Shown: positions 55,964 to 63,514 of the stretch, piece by piece | Numbering within the stretch: position 1 is the stretch's first letter | Layout of the letters: every line of letters begins with the position of its first letter | DNA from: Malikia granosa | GTDB taxonomy: Bacteria > Pseudomonadota > Gammaproteobacteria > Burkholderiales > Burkholderiaceae_C | DNA: 64,000 nt | Reading direction: 5' to 3' | Assembly (NCBI RefSeq): GCF_002980595.1 | Contig: NZ_PVLQ01000027.1 | Location: 124,001-188,000 of the forward strand | Translations under genes and position numbers: made by a program | The notes under the pieces: generated by a model | The model's database searches: none | Told to the model about the DNA's origin: nothing | Seen by the model: the letters and a program-made list of their open reading frames with translations, nothing else

Positions 55964-56134
55964 ATGAGAGCCGCGCAATGGACTGGTGAAGTCCGTCAGG
56001 TCCTGCTGGGATGGTGGCAGGAAGTCAACGCCTGTCAGGCGACCGGTGCGCACCGCATCGATCGCCTGCCGCTGGGGGCCTGGCTGGCCATTGCCCTGCA
56101 CCATAGCGACTGGCCGGATTCGGCCTGGCATTGA
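55964..56134 (+). CDS. Small Trp-rich protein of 56 residues, unknown function
   Basis: ATG 55964 has a strong ribosome-binding site (GAGGAGC) 4-10 bases upstream, and the frame closes at TGA 56132-56134. The product starts MRAAQWTGEVRQVLLGWWQE and ends DSAWH. It has six Trp in 56 residues and a short hydrophobic stretch (LPLGAWLAIALHH), but no clear membrane segment. Codon use has the G/C third positions of its neighbours. It lies between the PLP-enzyme gene and the Mpo1-like gene, behind a candidate Pho box and a strong hairpin. I do not recognise the family. Confidence 0.65.
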   Translation: MRAAQWTGEVRQVLLGWWQEVNACQATGAHRIDRLPLGAWLAIALHHSDWPDSAWH

Positions 56135-56173
56135 AGGGGCGGGTCGCAGCGGCCCGCCGGGTTCGGCAGCGGA

Positions 56174-56776
56174 TCAGCCGACCTTGTGGCCGGGGTCGAG
56201 CAGCTGGCCGCGCAGCAGGTACAGCGGCGCCTTGTGATACAGCATGATGTCGTGGAAGGGGTCGGTCAGGATCTTGCTGGCCCAGACCAGGCCGGTGCGC
56301 AGATCCTTGAGCGCGGCCAGCTGCAGCACGCGGAAGATCAGCCCGCCGACGCCGACCGCAAACCACATCAGGCCGACGTTGTGGGCGAAGCCGCGCCAGT
56401 CGGCATGGGGCTCGATCAGGCCGAGCAGGTCGGGTTGCCAGACCAGCAGCAGCGGCGACAGGGCCCAGATCGCCATCAGCACGACCTTGCGTTGCAGGTT
56501 GTAGCCGACCTTGATCTCTTCCTTGTATTCATGCGTGGCCTGGTTGATCTCGTCGTAGCCCTTGGGCTCGAAGAAGAAATGGCCGCTCTGCCGGCTCAGC
56601 ATCGAGACCAGCCAGGCCACCAGCGCCGCCATGGCCGGATCGGTGAACACCAGCGCATAGGCCAGCAGGAAGCTGATCGCGCTGATCAGGTGCAGCGTCT
56701 GGTTGATGCGGCTGTGGTGGTAGTAGCGGTGGTCGTCCCAACGCTGCACCCGCAGGTCTTGGAGAAAATCTTTCAC
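56174..56776 (-). CDS. Mpo1/DUF962-like membrane protein
   Basis: A 200-residue protein with four to five membrane segments. The pattern YYHHSRINQTLHL...SRQSGHFFFEPKGYDE recalls the Mpo1/DUF962 family (H-x3-N, H, then GH-x3-E), whose yeast member is an Fe-dependent 2-hydroxy fatty acid dioxygenase. The start is GTG 56776 with AAGGA 8 bases upstream; no ATG fits. A Pho-type promoter (56836-56868) precedes it. Inferred role: fatty-acid oxidation or turnover during lipid remodelling. The family call is by motif only. Confidence 0.7.
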   Translation of the reverse strand: MKDFLQDLRVQRWDDHRYYHHSRINQTLHLISAISFLLAYALVFTDPAMAALVAWLVSMLSRQSGHFFFEPKGYDEINQATHEYKEEIKVGYNLQRKVVLMAIWALSPLLLVWQPDLLGLIEPHADWRGFAHNVGLMWFAVGVGGLIFRVLQLAALKDLRTGLVWASKILTDPFHDIMLYHKAPLYLLRGQLLDPGHKVG

Positions 56777-56835
56777 GCCGTTGTCCTTCTTTCGGTGAGT
56801 GAGGGTTGCCCGCCGGTCAGGGCGGTCGCAATCGA

Positions 56836-56868
56836 TCATGGTCAGGCTGCATGAAATCACGGTGACAG
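56836..56868 (-). promoter_or_regulatory. Candidate Pho box and -10 of the Mpo1-like gene
   Basis: On the minus strand CTGTCAC-CGTG-ATTTCAT (56851-56868) matches 7/7 and 5/7. Exactly 10 bases later CATGAT (56836-56841) is a 4/6 -10. The spacing is that of PhoB-dependent promoters and leaves a leader of about 55 bases. Confidence 0.55.
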
Positions 56869-56920
56869 CGGCCCCCGGCTTCATGCGACTGTCGCATCGG
56901 GCCATCAGGGCAGGGAAGGC

Positions 56921-56938
56921 CTGTCGCAAGCCTGTCAT
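56921..56938 (+). promoter_or_regulatory. Candidate Pho box before the GT4 glycosyltransferase
   Basis: CTGTCGC-AAGC-CTGTCAT is the best direct repeat of the set (6/7 and 7/7). It ends only 14 bases before ATG 56953, which is too close unless the transcript is leaderless or the true start is farther downstream. Confidence 0.5.
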
Positions 56939-56952
56939 CAAGCGGACTGAGC

Positions 56953-58194
56953 ATGGCTGGCATGATGAAATCCCTGACCGACCCGCTGCTGGTCGAAAAC
57001 TTTGCTCCCGAGCGCCGCTCCCTGCGTGTGGCCCTGGTCACGGAAACCTATCCGCCCGAGGTCAATGGCGTCGCGCTGACCATAGACCGACTGGTGCGCG
57101 GCCTGCAGGCGCGCCACCACGACATCCAGCTGGTGCGGCCGCGCCAGGCGGCGGTGGATGCCGGGATCGGCGACGACGATCCGACCGGGCAGGTGCTGAT
57201 GCGCGGTCTGCCGATTCCGCGCTATCCGCACCTGCGCATGGGCCTGCCGGCCAAGCGCGCGCTGCTCGGGCTCTGGACCAGGCGCCGGCCCGACCTGGTG
57301 CACATCGCGACCGAGGGCCCGCTGGGCTGGTCGGCGCTGCAGGCGGCGCGCAAGCTCAAGCTGCCGATCAGCACCGATTTCCGCACCAATTTCCATGCCT
57401 ACAGCCGCCATTACGGCATCGGCTGGCTGCAAAAGCCGATCGCGGCCTACCTCAGGCGCTTCCATAACCAGGCCCATTGCACCATGGTGCCGACCGCCTC
57501 GTTGCAGGCCGAGCTCGAGGCTATGGGCTTCGAGCGCCTGCTGGTGGTCGCGCGCGGCGTCGATACCCAGCGCTTCGACTCGGCCCGCCGCAGCGAGGCC
57601 CTGCGCGCCTCCTGGGGCGTGCGCGAGGGCGAGCAGGTGGTGCTCTCGGTCGGCCGCATCGCGCCCGAGAAGAACCTCGAGCTGCTGTTGCGCAGCTACG
57701 AGGCCATGCGCCAGGTCAATCCCGCGCTGCGCCTGGTGGTGGTCGGCGACGGGCCGGAGCGGGCCGCGCTGCAGCAGCGCTGTCCCGGGGTGGTGCTGGC
57801 CGGTTCGCGCAGCGGCACCGACCTGGCCGAGCATTACGCCAGCGCCGACTGCTTCCTGTTTCCCAGCCTGACCGAGACCTATGGCAACGTGACGCCCGAG
57901 GCGTTGGCCAGCGGCCTGGCGGTGCTGGCCTACGACTATGCCGCGGCGGCGGAGCTGATCCACCACGGCGAGAACGGCCTGCTGGCGCCGGTCGGCGACC
58001 CCGACGCCTTCGTGCGCCGCGCGATCGACCTGGCCGGCAATCCGCAGCTGGTGGCGCGGCTGCGCCAGGGTGCGCGCGCCTCGACGCTGGCGCTGGACTG
58101 GAGCCATATCTGCCTCGAGGTCGAGGCGATCTGGGACCGGCTGATCGAGCAGCAGTCGCTCGGGGCTTCGGGCTTCAGGCTCGCTTCAGCCTGA
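56953..58194 (+). CDS. GT4-family glycosyltransferase, Agt/MgtA-like
   Basis: A 413-residue retaining glycosyltransferase. The N-terminal RVALVTETYPPEVNGVALTIDRLVRGLQ and the C-terminal VGRIAPEKNLELLLRSYEAM and SLTETYGNVTPEALASGLAVLAYD (E-x7-E) are typical of GT4 enzymes acting on diacylglycerol or phosphatidylinositol-type acceptors. With the PlcP-like and LplT genes nearby, a diacylglycerol glycosyltransferase that makes glycolipid from PlcP-derived diacylglycerol is likely. The exact sugar is unknown. The Pho box at 56921-56938 suggests that a start downstream of 56953 may be used; GTG 57028 (VALVTETYPP) fits the core domain. Its last 20 bases overlap the convergent lplT. Confidence 0.88.
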   Translation: MAGMMKSLTDPLLVENFAPERRSLRVALVTETYPPEVNGVALTIDRLVRGLQARHHDIQLVRPRQAAVDAGIGDDDPTGQVLMRGLPIPRYPHLRMGLPAKRALLGLWTRRRPDLVHIATEGPLGWSALQAARKLKLPISTDFRTNFHAYSRHYGIGWLQKPIAAYLRRFHNQAHCTMVPTASLQAELEAMGFERLLVVARGVDTQRFDSARRSEALRASWGVREGEQVVLSVGRIAPEKNLELLLRSYEAMRQVNPALRLVVVGDGPERAALQQRCPGVVLAGSRSGTDLAEHYASADCFLFPSLTETYGNVTPEALASGLAVLAYDYAAAAELIHHGENGLLAPVGDPDAFVRRAIDLAGNPQLVARLRQGARASTLALDWSHICLEVEAIWDRLIEQQSLGASGFRLASA

Positions 58195-59431
58195 GCTGCA
58201 GCATCAGGCCGGCCATGCCGGCGGCCAGCAGCAGGCCGAAGCCCACCATCAGCGGCACGATCGGCAGGCCGAGCCAGAGCAGCAGGGTGTAGATACCCAG
58301 CATCACCAGCACGCTGAGGTTCTCGTTGAAGCCCTGGACCGCGATCGAGCGGCCCGGGCTCAGCAGGCGATGGCCGCGGTATTGCAGCAGCGCGTTCATC
58401 GGCACCACCAGCAGGCCGCCGACGGCGCCGGTCAGCAGCAGCAGCGGCAGCGCCCAGGCCAGCGAAGTCAGCAGCGAGCAGGCCGCCACCAGCAGGCCCA
58501 GCGCCACGCCCCAGGGCAGCATCTCGATGGCGCGGTTCAGCGCGATGCGGTGCGCGGCCAGGCCGGCGCCGACCACGACGCCGATGGCCACGCAGGCCTG
58601 CAGGTAGGCGGCACGGTCGAGCGCGAGTCCGACCACGTCCTGCGCCCAGCGCAGCACGGCGAACTGCAGCACCGCGCCCGCACCCCAGAACAGGGTGGTG
58701 ACCGCCAGCGACAGCCCGCCGAGCGGATCGAGCCAGAGCTGGTGGTTGGAGCGGCGGAAATCCTGCAGCAATGGCCGCAGTTGCAACCGCGCGGCCGGCA
58801 GACGGGCCGCGCGCCGCGGCACGCCGATGTTGAGCAGCGCTGCCAGCAGGTACAGACCCAGCAACAGCGCGAAGGCGGTGGCCAGGCGGGTCTCGACCCA
58901 CCAGGACGGCGGGTTCGGCCAGAACTGGCCCAGCCAGCCGACCGCGAAATCGGAGACCAGCAGCCCGCCCAGGCCGGTGCCCAGCAGCACCGACAGCACC
59001 ACGGTGACTTCGAGCCAGCCATTGGCCGCGACCAGGCGCGAGGGCGGCACGGTCTCGGTGATCAGGCCGTACTTGGCCGGGGCGTAGGCCGAGGCACCCA
59101 TGCCGATCAGCGCGAAGGCCAGCATCGGGTGCAGTCCGGCCAGCAGGGTCAGCGCGCCGGCGAGCTTGACGGCATTCATCCAGCCCATCAGCAGCCCCTT
59201 GGGCGCCATGTCGGCCAGGTGCCCGACGCCCGGCGCCAGCAGCACATAGGCCCAGGTGAAGGCGAACTTGAGCAGCGGCGCCCACCAGGCCGGATAGCCC
59301 TGCTCGTGCAGGAAGGCCATCGCGACGATCAGCAGGGAATTGTCGGCCAGGGCCGAAAAGAATTGCGCCAGGATGAGCCAGTAAAACCCTTTGGGCAGGT
59401 GCGAAGTTCGGCCCGTGGCGCTTGTCGTCAT
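58175..59431 (-). CDS. lplT: Lysophospholipid transporter LplT (MFS)
   Basis: A 418-residue, 12-segment transporter. The blocks AQFFSALADNSLLIVAMAF, GVGHLADMAPKGLLM, GMGASAYAPAKYGLITETV, ANGWLEVTVVLSVLLGTGLGG and VPMNALLQYRGHRLLSPGRSIAVQGFNENLS follow E. coli LplT closely. LplT flips lysophospholipids inward for reacylation. The usual partner Aas acyltransferase is not next to it. I use ATG 59431; ATG 59464 would add 11 residues. It is convergent with the GT4 gene and divergent from olsB. Confidence 0.92.
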   Translation of the reverse strand: MTTSATGRTSHLPKGFYWLILAQFFSALADNSLLIVAMAFLHEQGYPAWWAPLLKFAFTWAYVLLAPGVGHLADMAPKGLLMGWMNAVKLAGALTLLAGLHPMLAFALIGMGASAYAPAKYGLITETVPPSRLVAANGWLEVTVVLSVLLGTGLGGLLVSDFAVGWLGQFWPNPPSWWVETRLATAFALLLGLYLLAALLNIGVPRRAARLPAARLQLRPLLQDFRRSNHQLWLDPLGGLSLAVTTLFWGAGAVLQFAVLRWAQDVVGLALDRAAYLQACVAIGVVVGAGLAAHRIALNRAIEMLPWGVALGLLVAACSLLTSLAWALPLLLLTGAVGGLLVVPMNALLQYRGHRLLSPGRSIAVQGFNENLSVLVMLGIYTLLLWLGLPIVPLMVGFGLLLAAGMAGLMLQLRLKRA

Positions 59432-59544
59432 AGCTGTCCATTTCCTCGATCGATGCAAGATCATCCGGCGCCGACAAGTCGCAGCCGTGGCGAATTCGTG
59501 ACGCCCGCATGAAGCCGGGCCGGATCAGCGCGGCGCCGGTCCGC

Positions 59545-59562
59545 CTGTCACGAATCGTTCAT
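59545..59562 (+). promoter_or_regulatory. Candidate Pho box of olsB-plcP
   Basis: CTGTCAC-GAAT-CGTTCAT is a 7-4-7 repeat with 7/7 and 5/7 matches, 70 bases before the olsB start. The -10 is not obvious. Confidence 0.5.
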
Positions 59563-59632
59563 CGATCAGCCATTTCGGCGTCACGCGCAAGGCCAAGAAT
59601 CGAATCCAACTGAATGACACGAGGAGAACGAG

Positions 59633-60475
59633 ATGAAGGAATTGCCGACCCCCACGCTGGAACTTTCGCCGCTGTCGCTGCCCAGGGGGTCACTTCATCC
59701 GGGCTTGGACGCAACCGCACCGGTTTCTGAGTCCAAGGGTGGCATCGAAGTGGCTTGGGCTCGCCATCAAGACGAAGTTCGCGAAGCGCAGCGACTGAGG
59801 TACCAGGTCTTCGCCGGCGAGATGGGCGCACGCCTGCCCAAGACCCTGCCGGAGCACGACATCGACCTGTTCGACGACTACTGCGAGCACCTGCTGGTGC
59901 GCGACAGCGCGACGCGCCAGGTCATCGGCACCTACCGCCTGCTGACCCCGGCCCAGGCCAAGCGCGTCGGCAGCTTCTACAGCGACACCGAATTCGACCT
60001 GACCCGGCTGCGCCTGCTGCGCGACAAGATGGTCGAGCTCGGCCGCAGCTGCGTCCATCCCGAGCACCGCCATGGCGGCGTGATCATGGCGCTGTGGGGC
60101 GCGCTGGCCGGCTTCATGGTGCGCAACGAGCTCGACACCATGATCGGCTGCGCCAGCATCCCGATGCAGTACGAGGGCCCGCACGGCATCATCGGCGGCG
60201 GCCACGCGGCGGCCAGCATCTGGCGCCAGGTGCGCGAGAAGCATCTGGCTCCGATCGAATACCATGTGCGCCCGCGCCTGCCGCTGCCGGTCGACAAGCT
60301 CGACGACAGCCTGGATGTCGAGCCACCGGCGCTGATCAAGGGCTATCTGCGCCTGGGCGCCAAGGTGCTCGGCGCGCCGGCCTGGGACCCGGACTTCAAC
60401 GCGGCCGACCTGCCGATGATGATGCGCCTGGCCGAGCTGCCGGCGCGCTATCGCAAGCATTTCCTGGGGGCCTGA
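59633..60475 (+). CDS. olsB: Ornithine N-acyltransferase OlsB-like (hemolysin-type GNAT)
   Basis: A 280-residue protein of the OlsB family: REAQRLRYQVFAGEMGARLP, DIDLFDDYCEHLLV, GTYRLLTPAQAKRVGSFYSDTEFDL, ELGRSCVHPEHRHGGVIMALW and GCASIPM. OlsB links a 3-hydroxy-acyl chain from ACP to ornithine, the first step to ornithine lipid, a phosphorus-free membrane lipid. A good GAGGAG site precedes ATG 59633. No olsA acyltransferase lies in the window. plcP starts 1 base after its stop. The Pho-type box upstream suits the known induction of ornithine lipids by phosphate limitation. Confidence 0.9.
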   Translation: MKELPTPTLELSPLSLPRGSLHPGLDATAPVSESKGGIEVAWARHQDEVREAQRLRYQVFAGEMGARLPKTLPEHDIDLFDDYCEHLLVRDSATRQVIGTYRLLTPAQAKRVGSFYSDTEFDLTRLRLLRDKMVELGRSCVHPEHRHGGVIMALWGALAGFMVRNELDTMIGCASIPMQYEGPHGIIGGGHAAASIWRQVREKHLAPIEYHVRPRLPLPVDKLDDSLDVEPPALIKGYLRLGAKVLGAPAWDPDFNAADLPMMMRLAELPARYRKHFLGA

Positions 60476-60476
60476 G

Positions 60477-61352
60477 ATGCGTGCCGCCGCTCTGTTCGAA
60501 GCCATGGGCGGGATGTCTGATCCCAGCCACGCTGCAGAGTCCGTGGGCGAGACCCGCGAGCGGCTGCGCAGCATCTTCATCTCCGACCTCCACCTCGGGA
60601 CCCAGGGCTGCCAGGCCAGGGCGCTGCTGTCCTTCCTGCGCTCCAACCCGAGCGACAACCTCTACCTGGTCGGCGACATCATCGACGGCTGGCAGCTGCG
60701 CCGGCGCTGGTACTGGCCGCAGGAGCACAACGACGTGGTGCAGAAGATCCTGCGCCGGGTGCGCAAGGGCTGCCGCGTGATCTTCGTGCCGGGCAACCAC
60801 GACGAGTTCGTGCGCCATTTCGTCGGCCATCATTTCGGCGGCGTCGAGGTCGTGAACGAGGCCATCCACACCACCGCCGACGGCAAGCGGCTGTGGGTCA
60901 CCCATGGCGACCTCTACGACGGCGTGATCCAGTATGCCAAGTGGCTGGCCTACCTGGGCGACACGCTGTACGAGTTCACGCTGCGGCTCAATCGGCACCT
61001 CAACAGCCTGCGCGCGCGCCTGGGCCTGCCCTACTGGTCGCTGTCGCAATACCTCAAGCACCGGGTCAAGAGCGCGGTCAACTTCATCAGCAGCTTCGAG
61101 TCGGCGGTGGCGGCCGAGGCACGCAAGCGCGGCCTCGACGGCGTGGTCTGCGGCCATATCCACCGCGCCGAGATGCGCATGATCGACGGCACGCTGTACT
61201 GCAACGACGGCGACTGGGTCGAGAGCCTGACGGCGCTGGTCGAGCACCAGGACGGCCGGCTCGAGATCGTGCACTGGCCCGACGAGCGCCTCCTGGCCCA
61301 GGATGCCAAGTCTGCCGCCTTGGCCGGAAAAACTGCTGTTGTCCCGTCATGA
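60477..61352 (+). CDS. plcP: PlcP-like phospholipase C (metallophosphoesterase)
   Basis: A 291-residue calcineurin-like enzyme: FISDLHLGTQGCQA (D-x-H), LVGDIIDGWQLRRRWYWPQEHNDVVQKILRR, VFVPGNHDEF-type FVPGNHDEFVRHF, THGDLYDGV and CGHIHRAEM, with all metal ligands present. Automatic annotation would call it an LpxH-like UDP-diacylglucosamine diphosphatase. The WYWPQEHNDVVQK stretch and the olsB neighbour fit PlcP, which splits phospholipids into diacylglycerol and a phosphorylated head group under phosphate starvation. It is co-transcribed with olsB. The diacylglycerol would feed the glycosyltransferases in this region. The PlcP call is from memory of the family. Confidence 0.78.
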   Translation: MRAAALFEAMGGMSDPSHAAESVGETRERLRSIFISDLHLGTQGCQARALLSFLRSNPSDNLYLVGDIIDGWQLRRRWYWPQEHNDVVQKILRRVRKGCRVIFVPGNHDEFVRHFVGHHFGGVEVVNEAIHTTADGKRLWVTHGDLYDGVIQYAKWLAYLGDTLYEFTLRLNRHLNSLRARLGLPYWSLSQYLKHRVKSAVNFISSFESAVAAEARKRGLDGVVCGHIHRAEMRMIDGTLYCNDGDWVESLTALVEHQDGRLEIVHWPDERLLAQDAKSAALAGKTAVVPS

Positions 61353-61360
61353 CCTAGGGT

Positions 61361-61378
61361 TTGTCATCATTTTTTCAT
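61361..61378 (+). promoter_or_regulatory. Candidate Pho box of ppk-sixA
   Basis: TTGTCAT-CATT-TTTTCAT matches 6/7 and 5/7. GATAAT (61401-61406) is a 5/6 -10, but 22 bases away, more than the usual 10-11. Confidence 0.5.
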
Positions 61379-61438
61379 CATGTCTGGAATGAGGTCTGGG
61401 GATAATGCAAGGTTTTTCCGGAAGTTCGCCAGATAGTC

Positions 61439-63514
61439 ATGACAGTTGCCTCTCCCATGTCCCGCGTTCCGTTCCTGGATCGTGACCAAAGCATCCTGGC
61501 CTTCAACGAGCGCGTGCTGGACTGGGCGCGCCGGACCGAGGTGCCACTGCTCGAACGGCTGCGCTACCTGACCATCGTCTCTTCCAACCTCGACGAGTTC
61601 TTCGAGGTCCGCTTCGAGCCCCACCTGAGCGCGCGCCTGAACAACGAGCAGCGCGGCCCGGCGACGGTGCACAGCTATGCCAGGATCTCGGAGCATGTGC
61701 ACCGCCTGGTCGACCAGCAGTACCAGATCTACAACAGCGAGCTGCTGCCGCTGCTCGAGAAGCGCGGCATCAAGGTGGTGCCGCATGGCGAGCGCAACCT
61801 GCGTCAGCGCCGCTGGGTGCGCGACTTCTTCACCCAGGAAGTGCAGCCGCTGCTGCTGCCGGTCGGGCTCGACCCGGCGCATCCCTTCCCGCAGGTGGCC
61901 AACAAGTCGCTCAACTTCATCGTGCGCCTGTCGGGCCGCGACGCCTTCGGGCGCGAGAACGAGGTCGCGATCGTCAAGGTGCCCAGGTCGCTGCCGCGCT
62001 TCCTGCGCATGCCGGGCGTCAAGGGCTCGCGCCAGGTGCATTTCGTCTCGATCTCGAGCGTGATCCGCGCCCATCTGGGCGACCTGTTCCCGGGCCGCCA
62101 GGTGACCGAGTTCTCGCAGTTCCGCGTCACCCGCCATTCCGACCTCGCGGTCGACGAGGAGGAGGTCAAGAACCTGCGCACCGCGCTGCGCGTCGGCCTG
62201 CAGCACCGCCACTACGGCCGCGCGCTGCGGCTCGAGGTCTCGGCCGGCTGCTCGGACTTCCTGTCGGACTTCCTGCTGCAGCAGTTCGACCTGCCGCCCG
62301 AGGCCCTCTACAAGGTCGCCGGCTCGGTCAACCTGGTGCGCATGACCCAGCTGATCGACCTGGTCGATGCGCCCGAGCTGCGCTTCGCGCGCTACCAGCC
62401 GAGCTGGCCGATCCAGCTGACGCCGGGCCAGTCCTTCTTCGACCGGCTGCAGCAGGGCGACGTGCTGATCCACCAGCCCTACGAGAGCTTCGATGCCGTG
62501 CTGGCCTTCCTGCGCGAGGCGGTCGAGGACCCGAACGTGCTGGCGATCAAGCAGACCATCTACCGCACCGGCAGCAAGGGCGAGATGACCGAGCTGCTGC
62601 GCGAGGCGGTGCGCCGCGGCAAGGAGGTCACGGCCGTGGTCGAGCTCAAGGCACGCTTCGACGAGGAGGCCAACATCAACAATGCCGAGCTGCTCGAGTC
62701 GGTCGGCGCGCAGGTGGTCTATGGCATCGTCGGGCTCAAGACCCATGCCAAGATGCTGCTGGTGACCAGGCGCGAGCAGGGCCGGCTGCGCCGCTATGCC
62801 CAGGTCTCGACCGGCAACTACAACCCCGGCACGGCCAAGCTCTACACCGACCTGAGCTACCTGACGGCCGACGAGGCGCTGACCGGCGACCTCGAGCAGA
62901 TCTTCCTGCACCTGGCGAGCCAGAACCGGCTGGCACGGCTGCAGAAGGCCCTGATCGCGCCCTTCCACCTGCACAAGGCCATGCTCGACCGCATCGAGGC
63001 TGCAGCACAGGCCGCGCGCGAGGGCCAGCCGGCCCGCATCGTGCTCAAGATGAACGCGCTGACCGACGAGCCGCTGGCGCGTGCGCTGGCGCAGGCCTCG
63101 CAGGCCGGGGTCAAGGTCGACGTGATCGTGCGCGGCGCCTGCATCCTGCCGGCCGGCCTGCCGGGCCATACCGACAATGTGCGCGTGTGCTCGATCATCG
63201 GCCGCCTGCTCGAGCACTCGCGCGTGTTCCTGTTCCAGTACGGCGAGCAGGAGGAGCTGTGGCTCTCGAGCGCCGACTGGATGAACCGCAACATGCTGCG
63301 CCGCATCGAGCTGGCCTGGCCTGTCACGGATCCGACGCTGCGTCGGCGCATCATCGACGAATGCCTGGAGCTGAGCCTGGCCGACAACACCGATGCCTGG
63401 CTGCTGCAGCCCGACGGTGTCTATCTCAGGGCCCAGGGGGTCAACAACAAGTCGCGCGCACACGCGCATTCGGCGCAGGCCCAGCTGATGGCGCGCTATG
63501 GAGGAAAGGCATGA
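61439..63514 (+). CDS. ppk: Polyphosphate kinase 1
   Basis: A 691-residue PPK1 that polymerises the gamma phosphate of ATP. N-terminal RDQSILAFNERVLDWA, VSSNLDEFFEVR, then HQPYESFDAVLAFLREAVEDPNVLAIKQTIYRTG, LKARFDEEANINNAELLE and the phosphorylated His in GLKTHAKMLLV, RYAQVSTGNYNPGTA and the C-terminal GLPGHTDNVRVCSIIGRLLEHSR are all as in the family. The start is ATG 61439; ATG 61457 is an alternative. sixA overlaps its stop. Confidence 0.97.
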   Translation: MTVASPMSRVPFLDRDQSILAFNERVLDWARRTEVPLLERLRYLTIVSSNLDEFFEVRFEPHLSARLNNEQRGPATVHSYARISEHVHRLVDQQYQIYNSELLPLLEKRGIKVVPHGERNLRQRRWVRDFFTQEVQPLLLPVGLDPAHPFPQVANKSLNFIVRLSGRDAFGRENEVAIVKVPRSLPRFLRMPGVKGSRQVHFVSISSVIRAHLGDLFPGRQVTEFSQFRVTRHSDLAVDEEEVKNLRTALRVGLQHRHYGRALRLEVSAGCSDFLSDFLLQQFDLPPEALYKVAGSVNLVRMTQLIDLVDAPELRFARYQPSWPIQLTPGQSFFDRLQQGDVLIHQPYESFDAVLAFLREAVEDPNVLAIKQTIYRTGSKGEMTELLREAVRRGKEVTAVVELKARFDEEANINNAELLESVGAQVVYGIVGLKTHAKMLLVTRREQGRLRRYAQVSTGNYNPGTAKLYTDLSYLTADEALTGDLEQIFLHLASQNRLARLQKALIAPFHLHKAMLDRIEAAAQAAREGQPARIVLKMNALTDEPLARALAQASQAGVKVDVIVRGACILPAGLPGHTDNVRVCSIIGRLLEHSRVFLFQYGEQEELWLSSADWMNRNMLRRIELAWPVTDPTLRRRIIDECLELSLADNTDAWLLQPDGVYLRAQGVNNKSRAHAHSAQAQLMARYGGKA

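Noticed and set aside
56025-56366. Minus-strand open frame over the 56-residue gene
   Set aside because: It lies mostly over the end of the Mpo1-like gene in another frame and has no ribosome-binding site; the plus-strand 56-codon frame has a strong one.
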